Positions 21,778-31,560 are shown, counted from the stretch's first letter. The stretch: 64,000 bases of DNA from Limnobacter sp. (GCA_029866125.1 JARWZZ010000011.1:124001-188000); one strand, 5' to 3'. The notes: generated by a model not told the origin, from the letters alone. A program made the numbers and translations.

Positions 21778-21817
21778 GGGAAACTTCACAGGGGAGCATG
21801 TTCCTGTGAAGTTTTCT
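21778..21817 (+). promoter_or_regulatory. Perfect 12-bp inverted repeat enclosing the GTG start of the next gene
   Basis: AAACTTCACAGG (21781-21792) is exactly complementary to CCTGTGAAGTTT (21803-21814) around a 10-base loop GGAGCATGTT. Wobble and GC pairs at 21778-21780 with 21815-21817 could lengthen it. The start codon GTG (21806-21808) lies in the 3' arm. The Shine-Dalgarno GGGGAG (21791-21796) spans arm and loop. This would hide the start in the mRNA and could regulate translation. Confidence 0.7.
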
Positions 21818-22702
21818 AGCCTGGGCAGTGGTAGCGAAGGCAATTGCTGGTTGTTTTCTGATGCGCACCCGGTCCATCCAACTTTGGTGATGGTCGATTG
21901 CGGTTTTGCAACCAAAGAAGTGGTTGCGAGGCTTGAACGGGTGGGCGTAAAGCCTGAGGCGATTACTGGCATTGTGGTGACGCACGAGCATGGTGATCAT
22001 GTCAGCGGCGTATTCAAATTCAGTCGCAAGTTCAATACCCCTGTTTTTTTGACTCATGGAACCTGGCAGGCTGCCTTGCGTTCTAAGCATTCCACCGAAA
22101 ACTACCTTGAAACAGGGCTTGTAAGCCTCATAGACAGCCACAGCAGCTTTTCAGTGGGGCAGGTGTTGATAGATCCCTTTCCCGTTCCGCACGACGCCAG
22201 AGAGCCTATACAGATGCTTTTGCGAGTATCAGGCTTTACTGCGGGCATTTTGACTGATTGTGGGCATGCAACTCCACATATGCTGAGTAAGTTGTCGCAG
22301 GCCGATGCTTTGGTGTTGGAGTCCAATCATTGCCCCACGATGTTGGCCCAGTCGCCGTACCCAGAAAGCTTAAAGCGCAGGGTGGGTGGGCATTATGGCC
22401 ATTTGAGCAATCAGGTGGCCTGCCAAATATTGGAGCACTTGAAATTCAAGCGGCTAAGGTATGTGGTGGCTGCGCATTTAAGCAGAAACACCAATTGCCC
22501 CGATTTGGTGAGCAGAATGTGGGCCGAAGTGCTTGGGCCCGCTGGAGTGCCTTTTGGGGTGGCTTGTCAAGACAACGGTTTTGCGTGGTGGGATTTGCAA
22601 AATGTGTCGGCGAAACTGCCAGCAAGTGAGCCTACAGGTGAATCATCAGGGAATGTGGATCAAAGCGAATTTGACGGTGAAAGCGAACAAGCGGCCGCTT
22701 AA
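21806..22702 (+). CDS. YycJ/WalJ-type metallo-beta-lactamase-fold hydrolase
   Basis: A 298-residue cytoplasmic metallohydrolase. The start MKFSSLGSGSEGNCWLF is the hallmark N-terminus of YycJ/VicX-like proteins, and the metal motif THEHGDHVSGVF (about residues 54-65) and later DCGHAT and ESNHCP segments are intact. Firmicute relatives have nuclease-like roles in cell-wall or DNA metabolism; the function in betaproteobacteria is not established. GTG at 21806 is the only start that keeps the family N-terminus. The last 30 or so residues are a polar, acidic tail. Its start codon is buried in a perfect stem, suggesting translational control. Confidence 0.85.
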   Translation: MKFSSLGSGSEGNCWLFSDAHPVHPTLVMVDCGFATKEVVARLERVGVKPEAITGIVVTHEHGDHVSGVFKFSRKFNTPVFLTHGTWQAALRSKHSTENYLETGLVSLIDSHSSFSVGQVLIDPFPVPHDAREPIQMLLRVSGFTAGILTDCGHATPHMLSKLSQADALVLESNHCPTMLAQSPYPESLKRRVGGHYGHLSNQVACQILEHLKFKRLRYVVAAHLSRNTNCPDLVSRMWAEVLGPAGVPFGVACQDNGFAWWDLQNVSAKLPASEPTGESSGNVDQSEFDGESEQAAA

Positions 22703-22753
22703 TACCAAAGAAGTATACAAATCGAAATAAAGTCCAAACAAAGTTCAAGCCAA

Positions 22754-22794
22754 AAAAGCCCAAAGCCAGAGATAAACTCTGGCTTTGGGCTTTT
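22754..22794. terminator. Strong intrinsic terminator, 18-bp perfect stem
   Basis: The arm at 22754-22771 (AAAAGCCCAAAGCCAGAG) pairs perfectly with 22777-22794 around the 5-base loop ATAAA. It ends in T-runs on both strands, so it can terminate both the metallohydrolase transcript and the convergent small lipoprotein gene. Confidence 0.93.
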
Positions 22795-22847
22795 GTACTA
22801 TCTAGCTTGACCGCCTGGTTTTAAAGCCTAGCGGTGTTGCTTAGAAT

Positions 22848-23069
22848 TTACTTCTTTTCTTCTACAGGAGCTGCTGGAGCGGCTGGAGCTGCATCAGCTG
22901 GAGCTGCTGGAGCTGCTGGAGCTGCTTCAGCTGGAGCTGGTGCTGGAGCAGCAGGAGCTGGCTCAGTTACCGCTGGTGCTGGAGCAGCAGCTGGAGCTTC
23001 TTCTTTCTTGCTGCAAGCAGCTGCCATTGACAGGGCCAACAGTGATGCGATCAGAACTTGCTTATTCAT
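22848..23069 (-). CDS. Small Ala/Pro-rich lipoprotein
   Basis: A 73-residue predicted lipoprotein. The signal segment MNKQVLIASLLALSMAAACS ends in an AAAC lipobox with the acylated cysteine at residue 19; KKEEAP follows and the rest is an Ala/Pro/Glu low-complexity tail ending VEEKK. ATG at 23069 is preceded by GGAAGGA, which fixes the start. Such tails are thought to span the periplasm or touch peptidoglycan, but no function is known. The GCTGGAGCT-type repeats in the DNA are low complexity. The 242 bases upstream hold its promoter region, with nothing else recognised. Confidence 0.75.
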   Translation of the reverse strand: MNKQVLIASLLALSMAAACSKKEEAPAAAPAPAVTEPAPAAPAPAPAEAAPAAPAAPADAAPAAPAAPVEEKK

Positions 23070-23311
23070 AGTAATTCCTTCCAAGTTTTTTTAAAAAAAC
23101 AGAAACACCAAACACAGGTGCTGTGCCGAACCGATCGATCCACAGTGCAGATGACTGGCTCGTTTTTCGCAACATCAGAAGTTCTGCATATTGGCGAAAA
23201 CGTGCCAAATTTTATCTTTTACTGGGGATTCATCAAGCTTTTTATTTTACTTTTTGATTTGAGCATTCCTACTATTGACAAAGCAATTTTGTTCAAAAAT
23301 CTGCAAAATAG

Positions 23312-24463
23312 TTATTCGTAAATAGTGTCGATCCAGCCTGCCTTTGCGAATCCGACGATGAAAAATCTGAAGTCGGGATTCTGCAGTGCAATATTTGCAG
23401 TATCTGGCTCTAACTCCCGCTTATTTGCTAGATCTTTCATTAACTTCAGGGTTTCTGGATTTTTAAGCTCGATGCAGTCACCGTTGACAAAGCAGCGCGA
23501 CCCGTCAAACAACATGCGGGTGCGCATGCCGAGAGCTAATCCTTTCTCGCTCAAAATGCTCACAACTTCGTCTGATTCCAACTCATCACTGTTGTTAGGA
23601 AAATACACCCCAGATTTTGGTTCAGACAACATCTGGCCCATGCAGCGCCTAATTAAATCCTGCGCAGGCTTATATTCATTGAAAATTTGCGTTCCAAAGT
23701 CGAGCAGGTCTTTTGGAATTTCGGAAGGGTCGGTTTGCACGCCGCGCAGAGGGTCCGAAAACAGCGACTTTTGAAGTGCTTCGTCTTTCTCGACCGCGTC
23801 TGCCATGTCGCGCAACACGTTAGCGAGTACTTCGGCTTTGGTCAATGCGCGGAAACCCACGCTTAATGTGGAACACACGCCTTGGGCCACCCCATCATGC
23901 CCATAATTGGGGGGTAGGTACAACATGTCACCCGGTTCAAGAATGAACTCTTCGGTGTGCTGAAAATTTTCCAGCAACTTGAGGGGCGCACCTTCAATCA
24001 GCTTGCCGTCGCCGATTGGGCCAATTTTCCAGTGCCTACGCCCGTGCATTTGCAATAGAAATACATCATAGGAATCATAATGTGGGCCCACGCCGCCGCC
24101 ATCGCTGGCCAAGCTCAGCATGATGTCGTCCAGGCGGGCGTCTGGGATGAAGCGGAATTGGTTCAGTAGGTCGTGGGCTTCAGGCAAGTGTTGATCCAAG
24201 CCTTGAATCAAGACTGTCCATTGGCGGATTTGAAGGTCTGGTAGGTCCTCAAACGGGCCTTGGTCTAGGTTCCATTCACCTTCGGTTTGCTTGATCAGGC
24301 GGCTTTCGATGTCCTCATCGCTGGCCATTTCGTGAATGGTGTCGATGTCGCAAATGGGCTGGAATTTGGGGAAGGCTTTTTTGAACAAAAAGGGCTTGGA
24401 ATGCCAGTATTCAGTCATGAATTTTTCGATGGGCATTCCGCTGATTTGTGTAAGTGCTGACAT
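23312..24463 (-). CDS. roxA: JmjC-type 2-oxoglutarate oxygenase (ribosomal protein L16 arginine hydroxylase, RoxA/YcfD-like)
   Basis: Fe(II)/2-oxoglutarate-dependent cupin enzyme; E. coli YcfD hydroxylates an arginine of ribosomal protein uL16. The iron-binding HxD is visible in GGVGPHYDSYDVFLLQMHG, with the distal histidine in PPNYGHDGVAQG. MPIEKFMTEYWHSKPFLFKKAFP at the N-terminus also matches the family. The longest open frame starts at 24613, but the ATG at 24463 (MSALTQISGMPIEKF) fits the family start and frees the divergent promoter region of the FKBP gene. The resulting 383 residues are near the family length. Confidence 0.85.
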   Translation of the reverse strand: MSALTQISGMPIEKFMTEYWHSKPFLFKKAFPKFQPICDIDTIHEMASDEDIESRLIKQTEGEWNLDQGPFEDLPDLQIRQWTVLIQGLDQHLPEAHDLLNQFRFIPDARLDDIMLSLASDGGGVGPHYDSYDVFLLQMHGRRHWKIGPIGDGKLIEGAPLKLLENFQHTEEFILEPGDMLYLPPNYGHDGVAQGVCSTLSVGFRALTKAEVLANVLRDMADAVEKDEALQKSLFSDPLRGVQTDPSEIPKDLLDFGTQIFNEYKPAQDLIRRCMGQMLSEPKSGVYFPNNSDELESDEVVSILSEKGLALGMRTRMLFDGSRCFVNGDCIELKNPETLKLMKDLANKRELEPDTANIALQNPDFRFFIVGFAKAGWIDTIYE

Positions 24464-24593
24464 GGTGTATGAGGTGCTTGTTTTGGTCGAACTACGAATG
24501 CGGGTATCATAGGCCACTTGTACAGTTTCATGGGTATTTTTTATGCCCGTCCTGTAGCAATTTAATTTCAATTTTTCCCCGGAGTGAAGAGTA

Positions 24594-25142
24594 ATGTTGA
24601 TCGAAGACGGCATGGTAGTGACTTTGGATTTTGAACTGAGGGATGCTCAGGGTGAAATCATTCAGGAACATGGCGGCGATCCGATTGTGTATTTGCACGG
24701 TGGGGAGTTTGAGGTTTTCCCGAAACTTCAGGAAGAGCTTGCGGGTAAGGCTTTGGGCGACGAGGTGTTTGTGCAACTTGAGCCTGAGGATGCTTTTGGC
24801 GAATACGACCCAGATTTGGTGCGCATCGAGGACTTGGACAAATTTCCCGAAGGACTGAGTGTGGGCATGCAGTTGGAAGAGATGCCTGTTGAGGACGAGG
24901 ATGCGCCTGATGAGGCCGCTTCTGAGGAAAATACAGGTTTTGGCCGCGTGTGGACTGTGACTGAAATGGCCGATGGAAAGGTTGTTTTAGATGGCAATCA
25001 CCCCTTGGCTGGCTTGGCGATTCGCTACCATTTGATTGTGACTGACATTCGGGAAGCCAACGAAGAAGAAAAACTGCAAGGGGCTGCCGCGCAGTCGATG
25101 TTCTCTGTGGCAGACGGGGCAGCGGGTAAGACGCTGCACTGA
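24594..25142 (+). CDS. FKBP-type peptidyl-prolyl isomerase (SlyD-like)
   Basis: A 182-residue cytoplasmic prolyl isomerase and chaperone of the SlyD/FkpB type. Sequence features: GMVVTLDFELRDAQGEIIQEH at the start, the FKBP strand PIVYLHGGEFEVFPKLQEELAGK, the insert-in-flap region following GDEVFVQLEPEDAFGEYDP, and HPLAGLAIRYHLIV closing the FKBP fold. It has an unusual acidic insert (about residues 96-112, EDEDAPDEAASEEN) and lacks the metal-binding His-rich tail of E. coli SlyD. GGAG about ten bases upstream supports ATG 24594. It reads divergently from the ribosomal oxygenase gene. Confidence 0.87.
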   Translation: MLIEDGMVVTLDFELRDAQGEIIQEHGGDPIVYLHGGEFEVFPKLQEELAGKALGDEVFVQLEPEDAFGEYDPDLVRIEDLDKFPEGLSVGMQLEEMPVEDEDAPDEAASEENTGFGRVWTVTEMADGKVVLDGNHPLAGLAIRYHLIVTDIREANEEEKLQGAAAQSMFSVADGAAGKTLH

Positions 25143-25144
25143 TC

Positions 25145-26215
25145 TTAATTGAAGGTGAGGCTTTCCACTTGGAAGGGCTCATCCGCGCCGGACCGAATAG
25201 TGACTTTGACCCATTGCGTAAGGAATGGGTAACCCCAACCTTCCAGCCTGTATATTTTGTTGGGTTTGGAGGGGTTCAATTGATGTTCATCCCACCGAAG
25301 GCGGTGCGTGTCGCCGTGGACCAGCAGTACAGGCCGCTGTATTTGTTCGGAAAGGTTTGAGATTGCATCCCTTAATGTTTTATACCCATCAACGCCACCC
25401 AGCCATGACGAATTGCCCAGTGAGGCACCTGAGCCGTCAATGGGGTTACCTTGCATGGCTACGACCAATTCTGTGAGTTCAGGGCGTTGTTTGAATTCCT
25501 GTGCGGCTTGGTTTAGCCAGGCTTGGACTGCAGTCATCCGTTGTTGATACTCTACTTTAACTTCTTCGTCTGAGTTCTTGCGGCTCTTGGGATTGTCCAG
25601 ATTGTTGTTGCTGCCCGGTATGTTCAAGGTGAGAAACAATGTGCCTTTGATTTGCCACATGGCATGTTCGGGATACCCCGCCTGGGCCTGACGAGTTGCT
25701 TTTTGAAATGCCTCAGGATGGCTGGTGGGCATCAGTTTACTGTCCTGATGAAAGGCTATTTTTCGCAAGTACTCCAATCGTTCAAGGGGCTTATACGCAC
25801 CGTTTGAACTGCGGTGGCAGTCTGCCCATTCATTGTCGCCAGGGATCAAAATGATGGGTTTTGGAATGCTTAAAAGTTGTTTGACGCGTTTGTTTAGAAG
25901 CTCATTTGAGCAACTCTCACCCCCGCCTTTGATGTCACCTACATGCAGTATCCACGGTATTGTTGCGTCTGAGTTCAATGTCTGCAAAAGCGCAGTGGTC
26001 GCTTTTTCAGAGGCCGTGCTGTAGGGCTGATCGCCGATAAGTGCAAAGGTGTGATGTGAAGAGCTTGAATTGGAGTTTTGGTGGGTGCCCGAGTTTTGTG
26101 CAAAAAGTGGAGAAGCAAGTCCAATCAATAAAAAACCAGGTATTAGAACCCTTTTAAAATATAAACTTATGGGGTTTATTTCAAGTTTTTTCTGATGGTG
26201 TTCTGGGTGCTGCAT
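25145..26215 (-). CDS. Exported calcineurin-like metallophosphoesterase
   Basis: A 356-residue protein with an N-terminal membrane or signal segment (about residues 22-40, ending ASPLFAQ), then metallophosphatase motifs in order: FALIGDQPYS, ILHVGDIKGGGE, ILIPGDNEWADC and LLVHGDTHRLRWD. These are the Asp/His/Asn ligands of a di-metal phosphoesterase. The substrate is unknown. It ends two bases from the convergent FKBP stop. It is separated from mutS by a 36-base gap on the same strand, so the two may share a transcript. Confidence 0.82.
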   Translation of the reverse strand: MQHPEHHQKKLEINPISLYFKRVLIPGFLLIGLASPLFAQNSGTHQNSNSSSSHHTFALIGDQPYSTASEKATTALLQTLNSDATIPWILHVGDIKGGGESCSNELLNKRVKQLLSIPKPIILIPGDNEWADCHRSSNGAYKPLERLEYLRKIAFHQDSKLMPTSHPEAFQKATRQAQAGYPEHAMWQIKGTLFLTLNIPGSNNNLDNPKSRKNSDEEVKVEYQQRMTAVQAWLNQAAQEFKQRPELTELVVAMQGNPIDGSGASLGNSSWLGGVDGYKTLRDAISNLSEQIQRPVLLVHGDTHRLRWDEHQLNPSKPNKIYRLEGWGYPFLTQWVKVTIRSGADEPFQVESLTFN

Positions 26216-26251
26216 GTTTTAGGACTGTCCGTAATTTGCTGAATCTGAATT

Positions 26252-28897
26252 TTACTGAGTCAACTTTTTAAGTTTAAACACAAGTTCGAGTGCTTGTCTT
26301 GGGCTAAGTTCGTCGCAATCCACTTCTTCTAGGGCTTCCAGCAGCATTTGGAGTGATTCATTGTGCTTGAGTTCATTGTTTGATGCAGCCTGCGCAGACG
26401 GGTTGGAGGCGCCGTGCTGCGGTTCGTCAAACAAGCCAGCTTGTGGGCCTTGAATGGCCTTTTCAGCCTCCAGTTGTTCAAGCCGCTTTTGGGCGTTTTT
26501 GATGAGTTGAGAAGGCAGGCCCGCCAGCTTCGCGACTTGAAGCCCGTAACTTTGACTTGCTGGGCCTGCTTCAACCCGATGCAAAAAGTACAGTTTTCCC
26601 CCGTGTTGAGTGGCGGACAAATGCAGGTTGAATACGCTGTCCAGCTCGCGTCCAAGTTCGGTGATTTCGAAGTAATGGGTGGCAAATAAGGTTAGGCATT
26701 TGTTGCCAATCGCAAGCCTGCGTGCAATTTCCCAGGCCAGTGACAAACCATCAAAAGTGGAGGTACCGCGACCGATTTCGTCCATGATGACGAGGCTGCG
26801 GGCCGTGGCCTGGCGCACGATGGTAGCAGCTTCTGTCATTTCGACCATGAAGGTGGAGCGGCCACCAGCCAAGTCGTCGGAGGCGCCAATGCGGGTAAAA
26901 ATGCGGTCAAGGATGCCAATTTGTGCAGATTCAGCCGGTACAAAAGACCCAATGTGGGCCAGCAGCACAATCAGTGCAGTTTGACGCATGTAGGTGCTTT
27001 TACCGCCCATGTTTGGGCCAGTAATCAGCGCCATGTGCTTGCCTGGGTACAGTGAGGTGTCGTTGGGGGTGAATTGCTCCACCTGAACTTCGAGTACCGG
27101 GTGCCGGCCTGCTTGAATGTTGACAATAGGCTGGGGCACCATTTGCGGCCGTACCCAGCCCGATTCTGAAGCCACGATGGACAGGCTGCACAAGGCATCC
27201 AGTTCGGACACTTCGCGGGCCAAGTTTTGCAGGCCCAGCGTGAATTGAGTCAACCACTGGGTCAGCTCGTCGTACAGGGCTTTTTCAAGGCTGAGTGCGC
27301 GGTCTTTGGCGGAAAGTGCTTTTTCTTCAAAGGCTTTGAGTTCGTCAGTGATGTACCGCTCGGCATTCTTCATGGTTTGTCGGCGCACATACCGGGCGGG
27401 TACTTTGGCCGCTTGGGCGGTGGATACCTCAATGTAAAAGCCGTGAACGCGGTTGAATTCCACTTTGAGGGTGGGAATGCCGGTGGCTTCCCGCTCGCGG
27501 GCTTCCAACTGAATCAAAAATTGACCACTGCCGGTTTGGATGTGGCGAAGTTCGTCCAGGTCTGCGTTGAAGCCTTCTGCAATCACTCCGCCATCGCGCA
27601 GCAGCACGGGAGGCGTGTCTGACAATGCTTTGGCAAGGGTTTCCAGTAGTTCTGGCGGCGGTTGAATGGCCTGAAGTGTTTTGGCGAACAATTGATGAAC
27701 CAAATCATCATGCCGTAACAAGCTTGATTCAAGCTCGGGCAGCCTGCGCAGGGATTCCCTGAGTGCAAGGAGATCCCGAGGTTTGGCGCTTTGCAGCGAA
27801 ATACGGCTGGCGATGCGTTCAACGTCTGCCAAGCCTCGTATCTGTTTGACCAAAGCGAAGCACAACGGCTCGGAGGCGCTGGCACCTTGTTGCATCAAAA
27901 ATTGGATGCGGTTTTGGCGTTCAGTGATGAGTTGCGCGTCTTGCAGGGGTTCCAGCAGCCATTGACGCAGTTTTCGCGACCCCATGGCGCTGCCTGTGCG
28001 TTGAATCCTTGAGAACAAGGTGGGGGAAGGGTCACCGCGTAAGGTTTCGGTCAGTTCCAAATTACGCCGGGCGGCTTCGTCCAGCACCAGAAATTCATTG
28101 TTGCGCTCTATCCGAATGTCGGACAAGTGCTTGAATGTGCTGGTGTCGAGATGCGTTTCCTTTGCATATTGCAAGGCTGCGCCCATGGCTGGAATGGCGG
28201 CTTGGGCCAAGTCCAGCTCAAGGCTATCGAGGGTGCGGCTTTCAAGTACCGCGGCCAAATGCTCTTTGGCAAAAGAGGCGTCGAAATGCCAAGTGGGCCG
28301 TTCAATGGCTTTGGCAATGCCCAATGCAACCGTGGCCACGCGGTTGTTGGTGAGCACCTCTGCTGCATTTAAGCGGGTAATGTGCGCTACCACGGACTCA
28401 GATTCGCATTCCAACAGGCGGACCGAACCTGCGGACAAAGCCAAACAAGCCAAGCCCCACTGTTTACCGTCTTCGGTGTACAGGCTGACCAGTGTTTTGT
28501 TTTCTTGATCGGGAAGTAGGGCGGATTCAGTGAGTGTGCCGGGGGTGATGACCCGCGCTACTCGGCGTTCCATCGGGCCTTTGGTGTCGCCGGGGTTGCC
28601 CACCTGCTCGCAGATGGCGACTGAATGCCCCAAATTGACCAATTTGGCGAGGTAGCCTTCCACCGCATGAAAAGGCACGCCTGCCATGGGTATGGGTTCG
28701 CCAGCGGATTTACCCCGGAAGGTTTGGCTGATTTGTAGCAGGGATGCTGCTGTGAGCGCATCTTCAAAGAAAAGCTCGTAAAAATCGCCCATGCGATAAA
28801 AAACGAGCTTGTCAGGGTGCTGGCTTTTGAGTTGCAGGTACTGCTGCATCATCGGCGTGTGACCATCAAACGCCGAGGCTTCAGACATCAAGTTCAA
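26252..28897 (-). CDS. mutS: DNA mismatch repair protein MutS
   Basis: ATPase that recognises base mismatches and starts mismatch repair with MutL. The 881 residues include the mismatch-contact motif [15 protein letters not shown] near the N-terminus (F-x-E), connector, clamp and lever domains, Walker [16 protein letters not shown], Walker [16 protein letters not shown] and the C-terminal dimerisation helix. TTG at 28897 has AGGGG at suitable spacing; ATG at 28888 (MSEASAFDG) is an alternative. No frameshift is present, so the strain should not be a mutator through this gene. suhB is directly upstream on the same strand. Confidence 0.97.
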   Translation of the reverse strand: MNLMSEASAFDGHTPMMQQYLQLKSQHPDKLVFYRMGDFYELFFEDALTAASLLQISQTFRGKSAGEPIPMAGVPFHAVEGYLAKLVNLGHSVAICEQVGNPGDTKGPMERRVARVITPGTLTESALLPDQENKTLVSLYTEDGKQWGLACLALSAGSVRLLECESESVVAHITRLNAAEVLTNNRVATVALGIAKAIERPTWHFDASFAKEHLAAVLESRTLDSLELDLAQAAIPAMGAALQYAKETHLDTSTFKHLSDIRIERNNEFLVLDEAARRNLELTETLRGDPSPTLFSRIQRTGSAMGSRKLRQWLLEPLQDAQLITERQNRIQFLMQQGASASEPLCFALVKQIRGLADVERIASRISLQSAKPRDLLALRESLRRLPELESSLLRHDDLVHQLFAKTLQAIQPPPELLETLAKALSDTPPVLLRDGGVIAEGFNADLDELRHIQTGSGQFLIQLEAREREATGIPTLKVEFNRVHGFYIEVSTAQAAKVPARYVRRQTMKNAERYITDELKAFEEKALSAKDRALSLEKALYDELTQWLTQFTLGLQNLAREVSELDALCSLSIVASESGWVRPQMVPQPIVNIQAGRHPVLEVQVEQFTPNDTSLYPGKHMALITGPNMGGKSTYMRQTALIVLLAHIGSFVPAESAQIGILDRIFTRIGASDDLAGGRSTFMVEMTEAATIVRQATARSLVIMDEIGRGTSTFDGLSLAWEIARRLAIGNKCLTLFATHYFEITELGRELDSVFNLHLSATQHGGKLYFLHRVEAGPASQSYGLQVAKLAGLPSQLIKNAQKRLEQLEAEKAIQGPQAGLFDEPQHGASNPSAQAASNNELKHNESLQMLLEALEEVDCDELSPRQALELVFKLKKLTQ

Positions 28898-28924
28898 TTG
28901 CTGCCCCTGTATTTACTTGGTGTT

Positions 28925-29692
28925 TTATTTGACGGTTAGCAAATACTGCAGTGCACGTGGGTTGCCCGCAACTGCATCGCCTGTTTCAAAGTAGGTGTTT
29001 TCGCCTTGGGGGTCGGTAATCAAACCGCCGGCTTCAGACACCAACAACACGCCAGTGGCCAAATCCCATGGCTTTAGGCCGTAACACAGGTAGCCATCCA
29101 GGCGGCCACAAGCCACATAAGCCAAGTCCAGAACGGCTGAACCTGATTTGCGGATGCCAGCTGTACTTTCTGTTAAGGCCAGCATTTTCTTTTTAACATG
29201 GGCAGACCCTTCGGCAGGGCCGCTGGGAAATGCAAAGCCAACCAGAAACTCGTTGGGCTTAATGCGCTTGGACACACGCATGCGTTTGCCGTTGAGGTAA
29301 GCACCTTCACCTTTGGAGGCGGTGAACATTTCATTGTTGGCGGGGTTGTAGACCACCGCCTGCTGCACTTGGCCTTTCACACGCAGCGCAATGGCGATGG
29401 CGTAGTGGGGCAGGCCATGTATGAAATTGGCTGTGCCGTCGATGGGATCAATCACCCACTCGAAGTCGGAACTGCCGGATTGACCGCTTTCCTCAGCTAG
29501 AATGGCGTGGTCGGGGTAGGCTTTCTTCAGGGTTTCGATGATCGCTTGCTCAGCGGCTTGGTCAGTTTCGGTGACGAAGTCGTTGGGGCCTTTGACGCCC
29601 ACGCGTACTTGATCGATATCGAGTTCGGCGCGGTTGATGATTTTCCCTGCAGCGCGAGCAGCCTTTACTGCCACGTTGAGCATTGGATGCAT
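28925..29692 (-). CDS. suhB: Inositol-1-monophosphatase family protein SuhB
   Basis: Mg-dependent inositol monophosphatase fold protein; in E. coli SuhB also takes part in the rRNA transcription antitermination complex. It shows the metal-binding EESG and DPIDGTANFIHGLPHYAIA, plus YLCYGLKPWDLATGVLLVSEAGG in the C-terminal half. ATG at 29692 gives MHPMLNVAVKAARAAG, matching the family N-terminus, with AAGGA ten bases upstream; an in-frame TTG three codons earlier is less likely. It is 255 residues long, slightly shorter than E. coli SuhB. It is divergent from trmJ. Confidence 0.93.
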   Translation of the reverse strand: MHPMLNVAVKAARAAGKIINRAELDIDQVRVGVKGPNDFVTETDQAAEQAIIETLKKAYPDHAILAEESGQSGSSDFEWVIDPIDGTANFIHGLPHYAIAIALRVKGQVQQAVVYNPANNEMFTASKGEGAYLNGKRMRVSKRIKPNEFLVGFAFPSGPAEGSAHVKKKMLALTESTAGIRKSGSAVLDLAYVACGRLDGYLCYGLKPWDLATGVLLVSEAGGLITDPQGENTYFETGDAVAGNPRALQYLLTVK

Positions 29693-29739
29693 GATGGACA
29701 AGTCCTTACAGAATTCTTTGGTATAACCCTCGATTATAA

Positions 29740-30564
29740 ATGACGCAGACCGTTTCCCTTAGTTCTATTTCAATAGTCCTTGTAAAAACAAGTCATCCGG
29801 GCAATGTTGGTTCAGTGGCGCGCGCCATGAAAACCATGGGATTGACTGATTTAAGGCTGGTTGAACCCAAAGACCCTCTGGTTTGCCAGCATGAGGAGGC
29901 GTTGGCTTTGTCCAGCGGAGCGCAAGATGTGCTGGGGGCTGCAAGGGTTTTTGCAAGTTTGCCAGATGCTTTGGATGATGTGAATTTAAGTTACGCATTG
30001 TCGGCTAGGCTGCGGGAATTAGGGCCTGTGCTCCAAAACCCGGTTCAGGCGGCAGCCGAGGGGCTCAGCAGGTTGAGTGAGGGGCATGGTGTTGCTTTTG
30101 TGTTTGGTGCGGAGCGTACTGGCCTAAGCAATGAGGAGCTTTTGTTGTGCAACCGGCAGGTTTACATTCCCGGTAACCCGGAATACAACAGTTTGAATTT
30201 GGCGCAAGCTGTACAAATTGTGAGTTATGCCTTGCGGCAGCAGTGGTTAAACAATGCTGAGAATAACGTTGAGATTAGGTACCCCGAAAAAGTGGGTGGA
30301 AAGGCCGCAGTGCGTGCCACCGGTAAGGCTGTAACCGATTTGCGGGACCATTGGGTTAAAACCATGGAAGCCGTGGATTTTATTAACCCAAAGAAACCTA
30401 AAAAGCTGATTGAGCGGCTGACCCGTATGCTGGCACGAGTGGAGTTGGAACGTGAAGAGGTGGACATGTTGCGCGGTTTTTTGAGTGATGTGAACCGGGT
30501 GGCGGAAGGTAGGTTGTACCCGCATGAAGCAGAGCGTTCAAAAAACTCGCTGGATGACTGCTGA
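29740..30564 (+). CDS. trmJ: tRNA (cytidine/uridine-2'-O-)-methyltransferase TrmJ
   Basis: SPOUT-fold methyltransferase modifying the ribose of residue 32 in tRNAs. It has 274 residues with the N-terminal SIVLVKTSHPGNVGSVARAM and the trefoil-knot SAM site VFGAERTGLSNEELLLCNRQ and PGNPEYNSLNLAQAVQIVSY. The C-terminal extension (about residues 190-274) with helix-forming RLTRMLARVELEREEVDML is normal for TrmJ. The suhB-trmJ divergent layout is also seen in enteric bacteria. cysE follows 60 bases downstream. Confidence 0.93.
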   Translation: MTQTVSLSSISIVLVKTSHPGNVGSVARAMKTMGLTDLRLVEPKDPLVCQHEEALALSSGAQDVLGAARVFASLPDALDDVNLSYALSARLRELGPVLQNPVQAAAEGLSRLSEGHGVAFVFGAERTGLSNEELLLCNRQVYIPGNPEYNSLNLAQAVQIVSYALRQQWLNNAENNVEIRYPEKVGGKAAVRATGKAVTDLRDHWVKTMEAVDFINPKKPKKLIERLTRMLARVELEREEVDMLRGFLSDVNRVAEGRLYPHEAERSKNSLDDC

Positions 30565-30624
30565 GCTTTTTATTACAGATTCTAGAAAAAATTGATAAAA
30601 ATCGATTAAAGACTTTTACTTAGG

Positions 30625-31431
30625 TTGTTTAAAAATATGTTGTCAAGGCTACACGAAGACATTGAAACCATTTTGAAGCGAGACCCCGCGGCACGCACGC
30701 GTTTGGAGGTGTTGCTGTGCTACCCCGGTTTGCATGCGCTGATGATGCACCGTTTGGCACATGTATGCTGGAAGGCCGGGCTTACGACTTTGGGGCGGTT
30801 TGTATCGCACATGGCCCGATGGTTTACAGGCATTGAAATTCACCCCGGTGCAACCGTGGGCCGTCGTGTTTTTATTGATCACGGCATGGGTGTTGTGATT
30901 GGTGAAACTGCTGAGATTTGCGACGACGTAACGATTTACCAGGGTGTGACCTTGGGTGGTGTAAGCCTGAACCCCGGCAAAAGGCACCCCACACTGGAGC
31001 AAGGCGTGGTGGTGGGGGCTGGCGCGAAGGTGCTGGGCCCGTTTACTGTGGGTGCGCATGCCAAAATTGGTTCCAACGCGGTGGTTACCAAAGCGGTGCC
31101 TGAGGGCGCAACTGCGGTGGGTAACCCTGCGCGGATGATATTGAAAGAAGATTCCACAGCGGAGGTGGGCTCACCGGTTAAGCCTGAGGCTGCACAAAGC
31201 AATGAGGTACAGGTGACTGAGGAGTTTTCTGCTTACGGTATTAACCGCAGTGGGGATGACCCGTTGTTGAAAGCGATACACGGTTTGATTGATTCTGCGA
31301 TTGTGCAGCAACGTCGGATTGAGAAGCTGGAAAATGATTTGGCGGCTGCGTCTGGCAAGGGTGCGGGGCAGGGTACTGGTTTGTCGGAATGCGATGAGTT
31401 GAAGGCGTTGAACAAGTTGGTGGATGATTGA
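30625..31431 (+). CDS. cysE: Serine O-acetyltransferase
   Basis: Transfers acetyl from acetyl-CoA to serine, the entry step of cysteine synthesis. It has an N-terminal helical domain (about residues 1-70) and a left-handed beta-helix with hexapeptide repeats, including the catalytic [20 protein letters not shown] and [16 protein letters not shown]. The 268 residues include a long C-terminal tail after residue 175 with a coiled-coil-like [15 protein letters not shown], unusual beside the roughly 170-residue core of short SATs. The start is uncertain: TTG 30625 ([14 protein letters not shown]) or ATG 30637. It is followed by an 829-base gene-free region. Confidence 0.92.
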   Translation: MFKNMLSRLHEDIETILKRDPAARTRLEVLLCYPGLHALMMHRLAHVCWKAGLTTLGRFVSHMARWFTGIEIHPGATVGRRVFIDHGMGVVIGETAEICDDVTIYQGVTLGGVSLNPGKRHPTLEQGVVVGAGAKVLGPFTVGAHAKIGSNAVVTKAVPEGATAVGNPARMILKEDSTAEVGSPVKPEAAQSNEVQVTEEFSAYGINRSGDDPLLKAIHGLIDSAIVQQRRIEKLENDLAAASGKGAGQGTGLSECDELKALNKLVDD

Positions 31432-31560
31432 GTGGGTTGTTTGCGTTGTTTGCGTTGTCGAAACTTTGTTGATTGCGTTGTCGCCTCTTCGCACCTCTGC
31501 CTGAGTCGTTGCTGCTTGAATGGCCTTGTCTCCGCACACCCTCTTCCTGTCCATGCCCCG

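Noticed and set aside
22834..23094. 86-codon Gly/Ala-rich frame on the plus strand
   Set aside because: It is the antisense of the Ala/Pro-rich lipoprotein gene, which has a signal peptide and ribosome-binding site.
24464..24613. Fifty-codon upstream extension of the RoxA-like gene
   Set aside because: It overlaps the start of the divergent FKBP gene and matches no family N-terminus.
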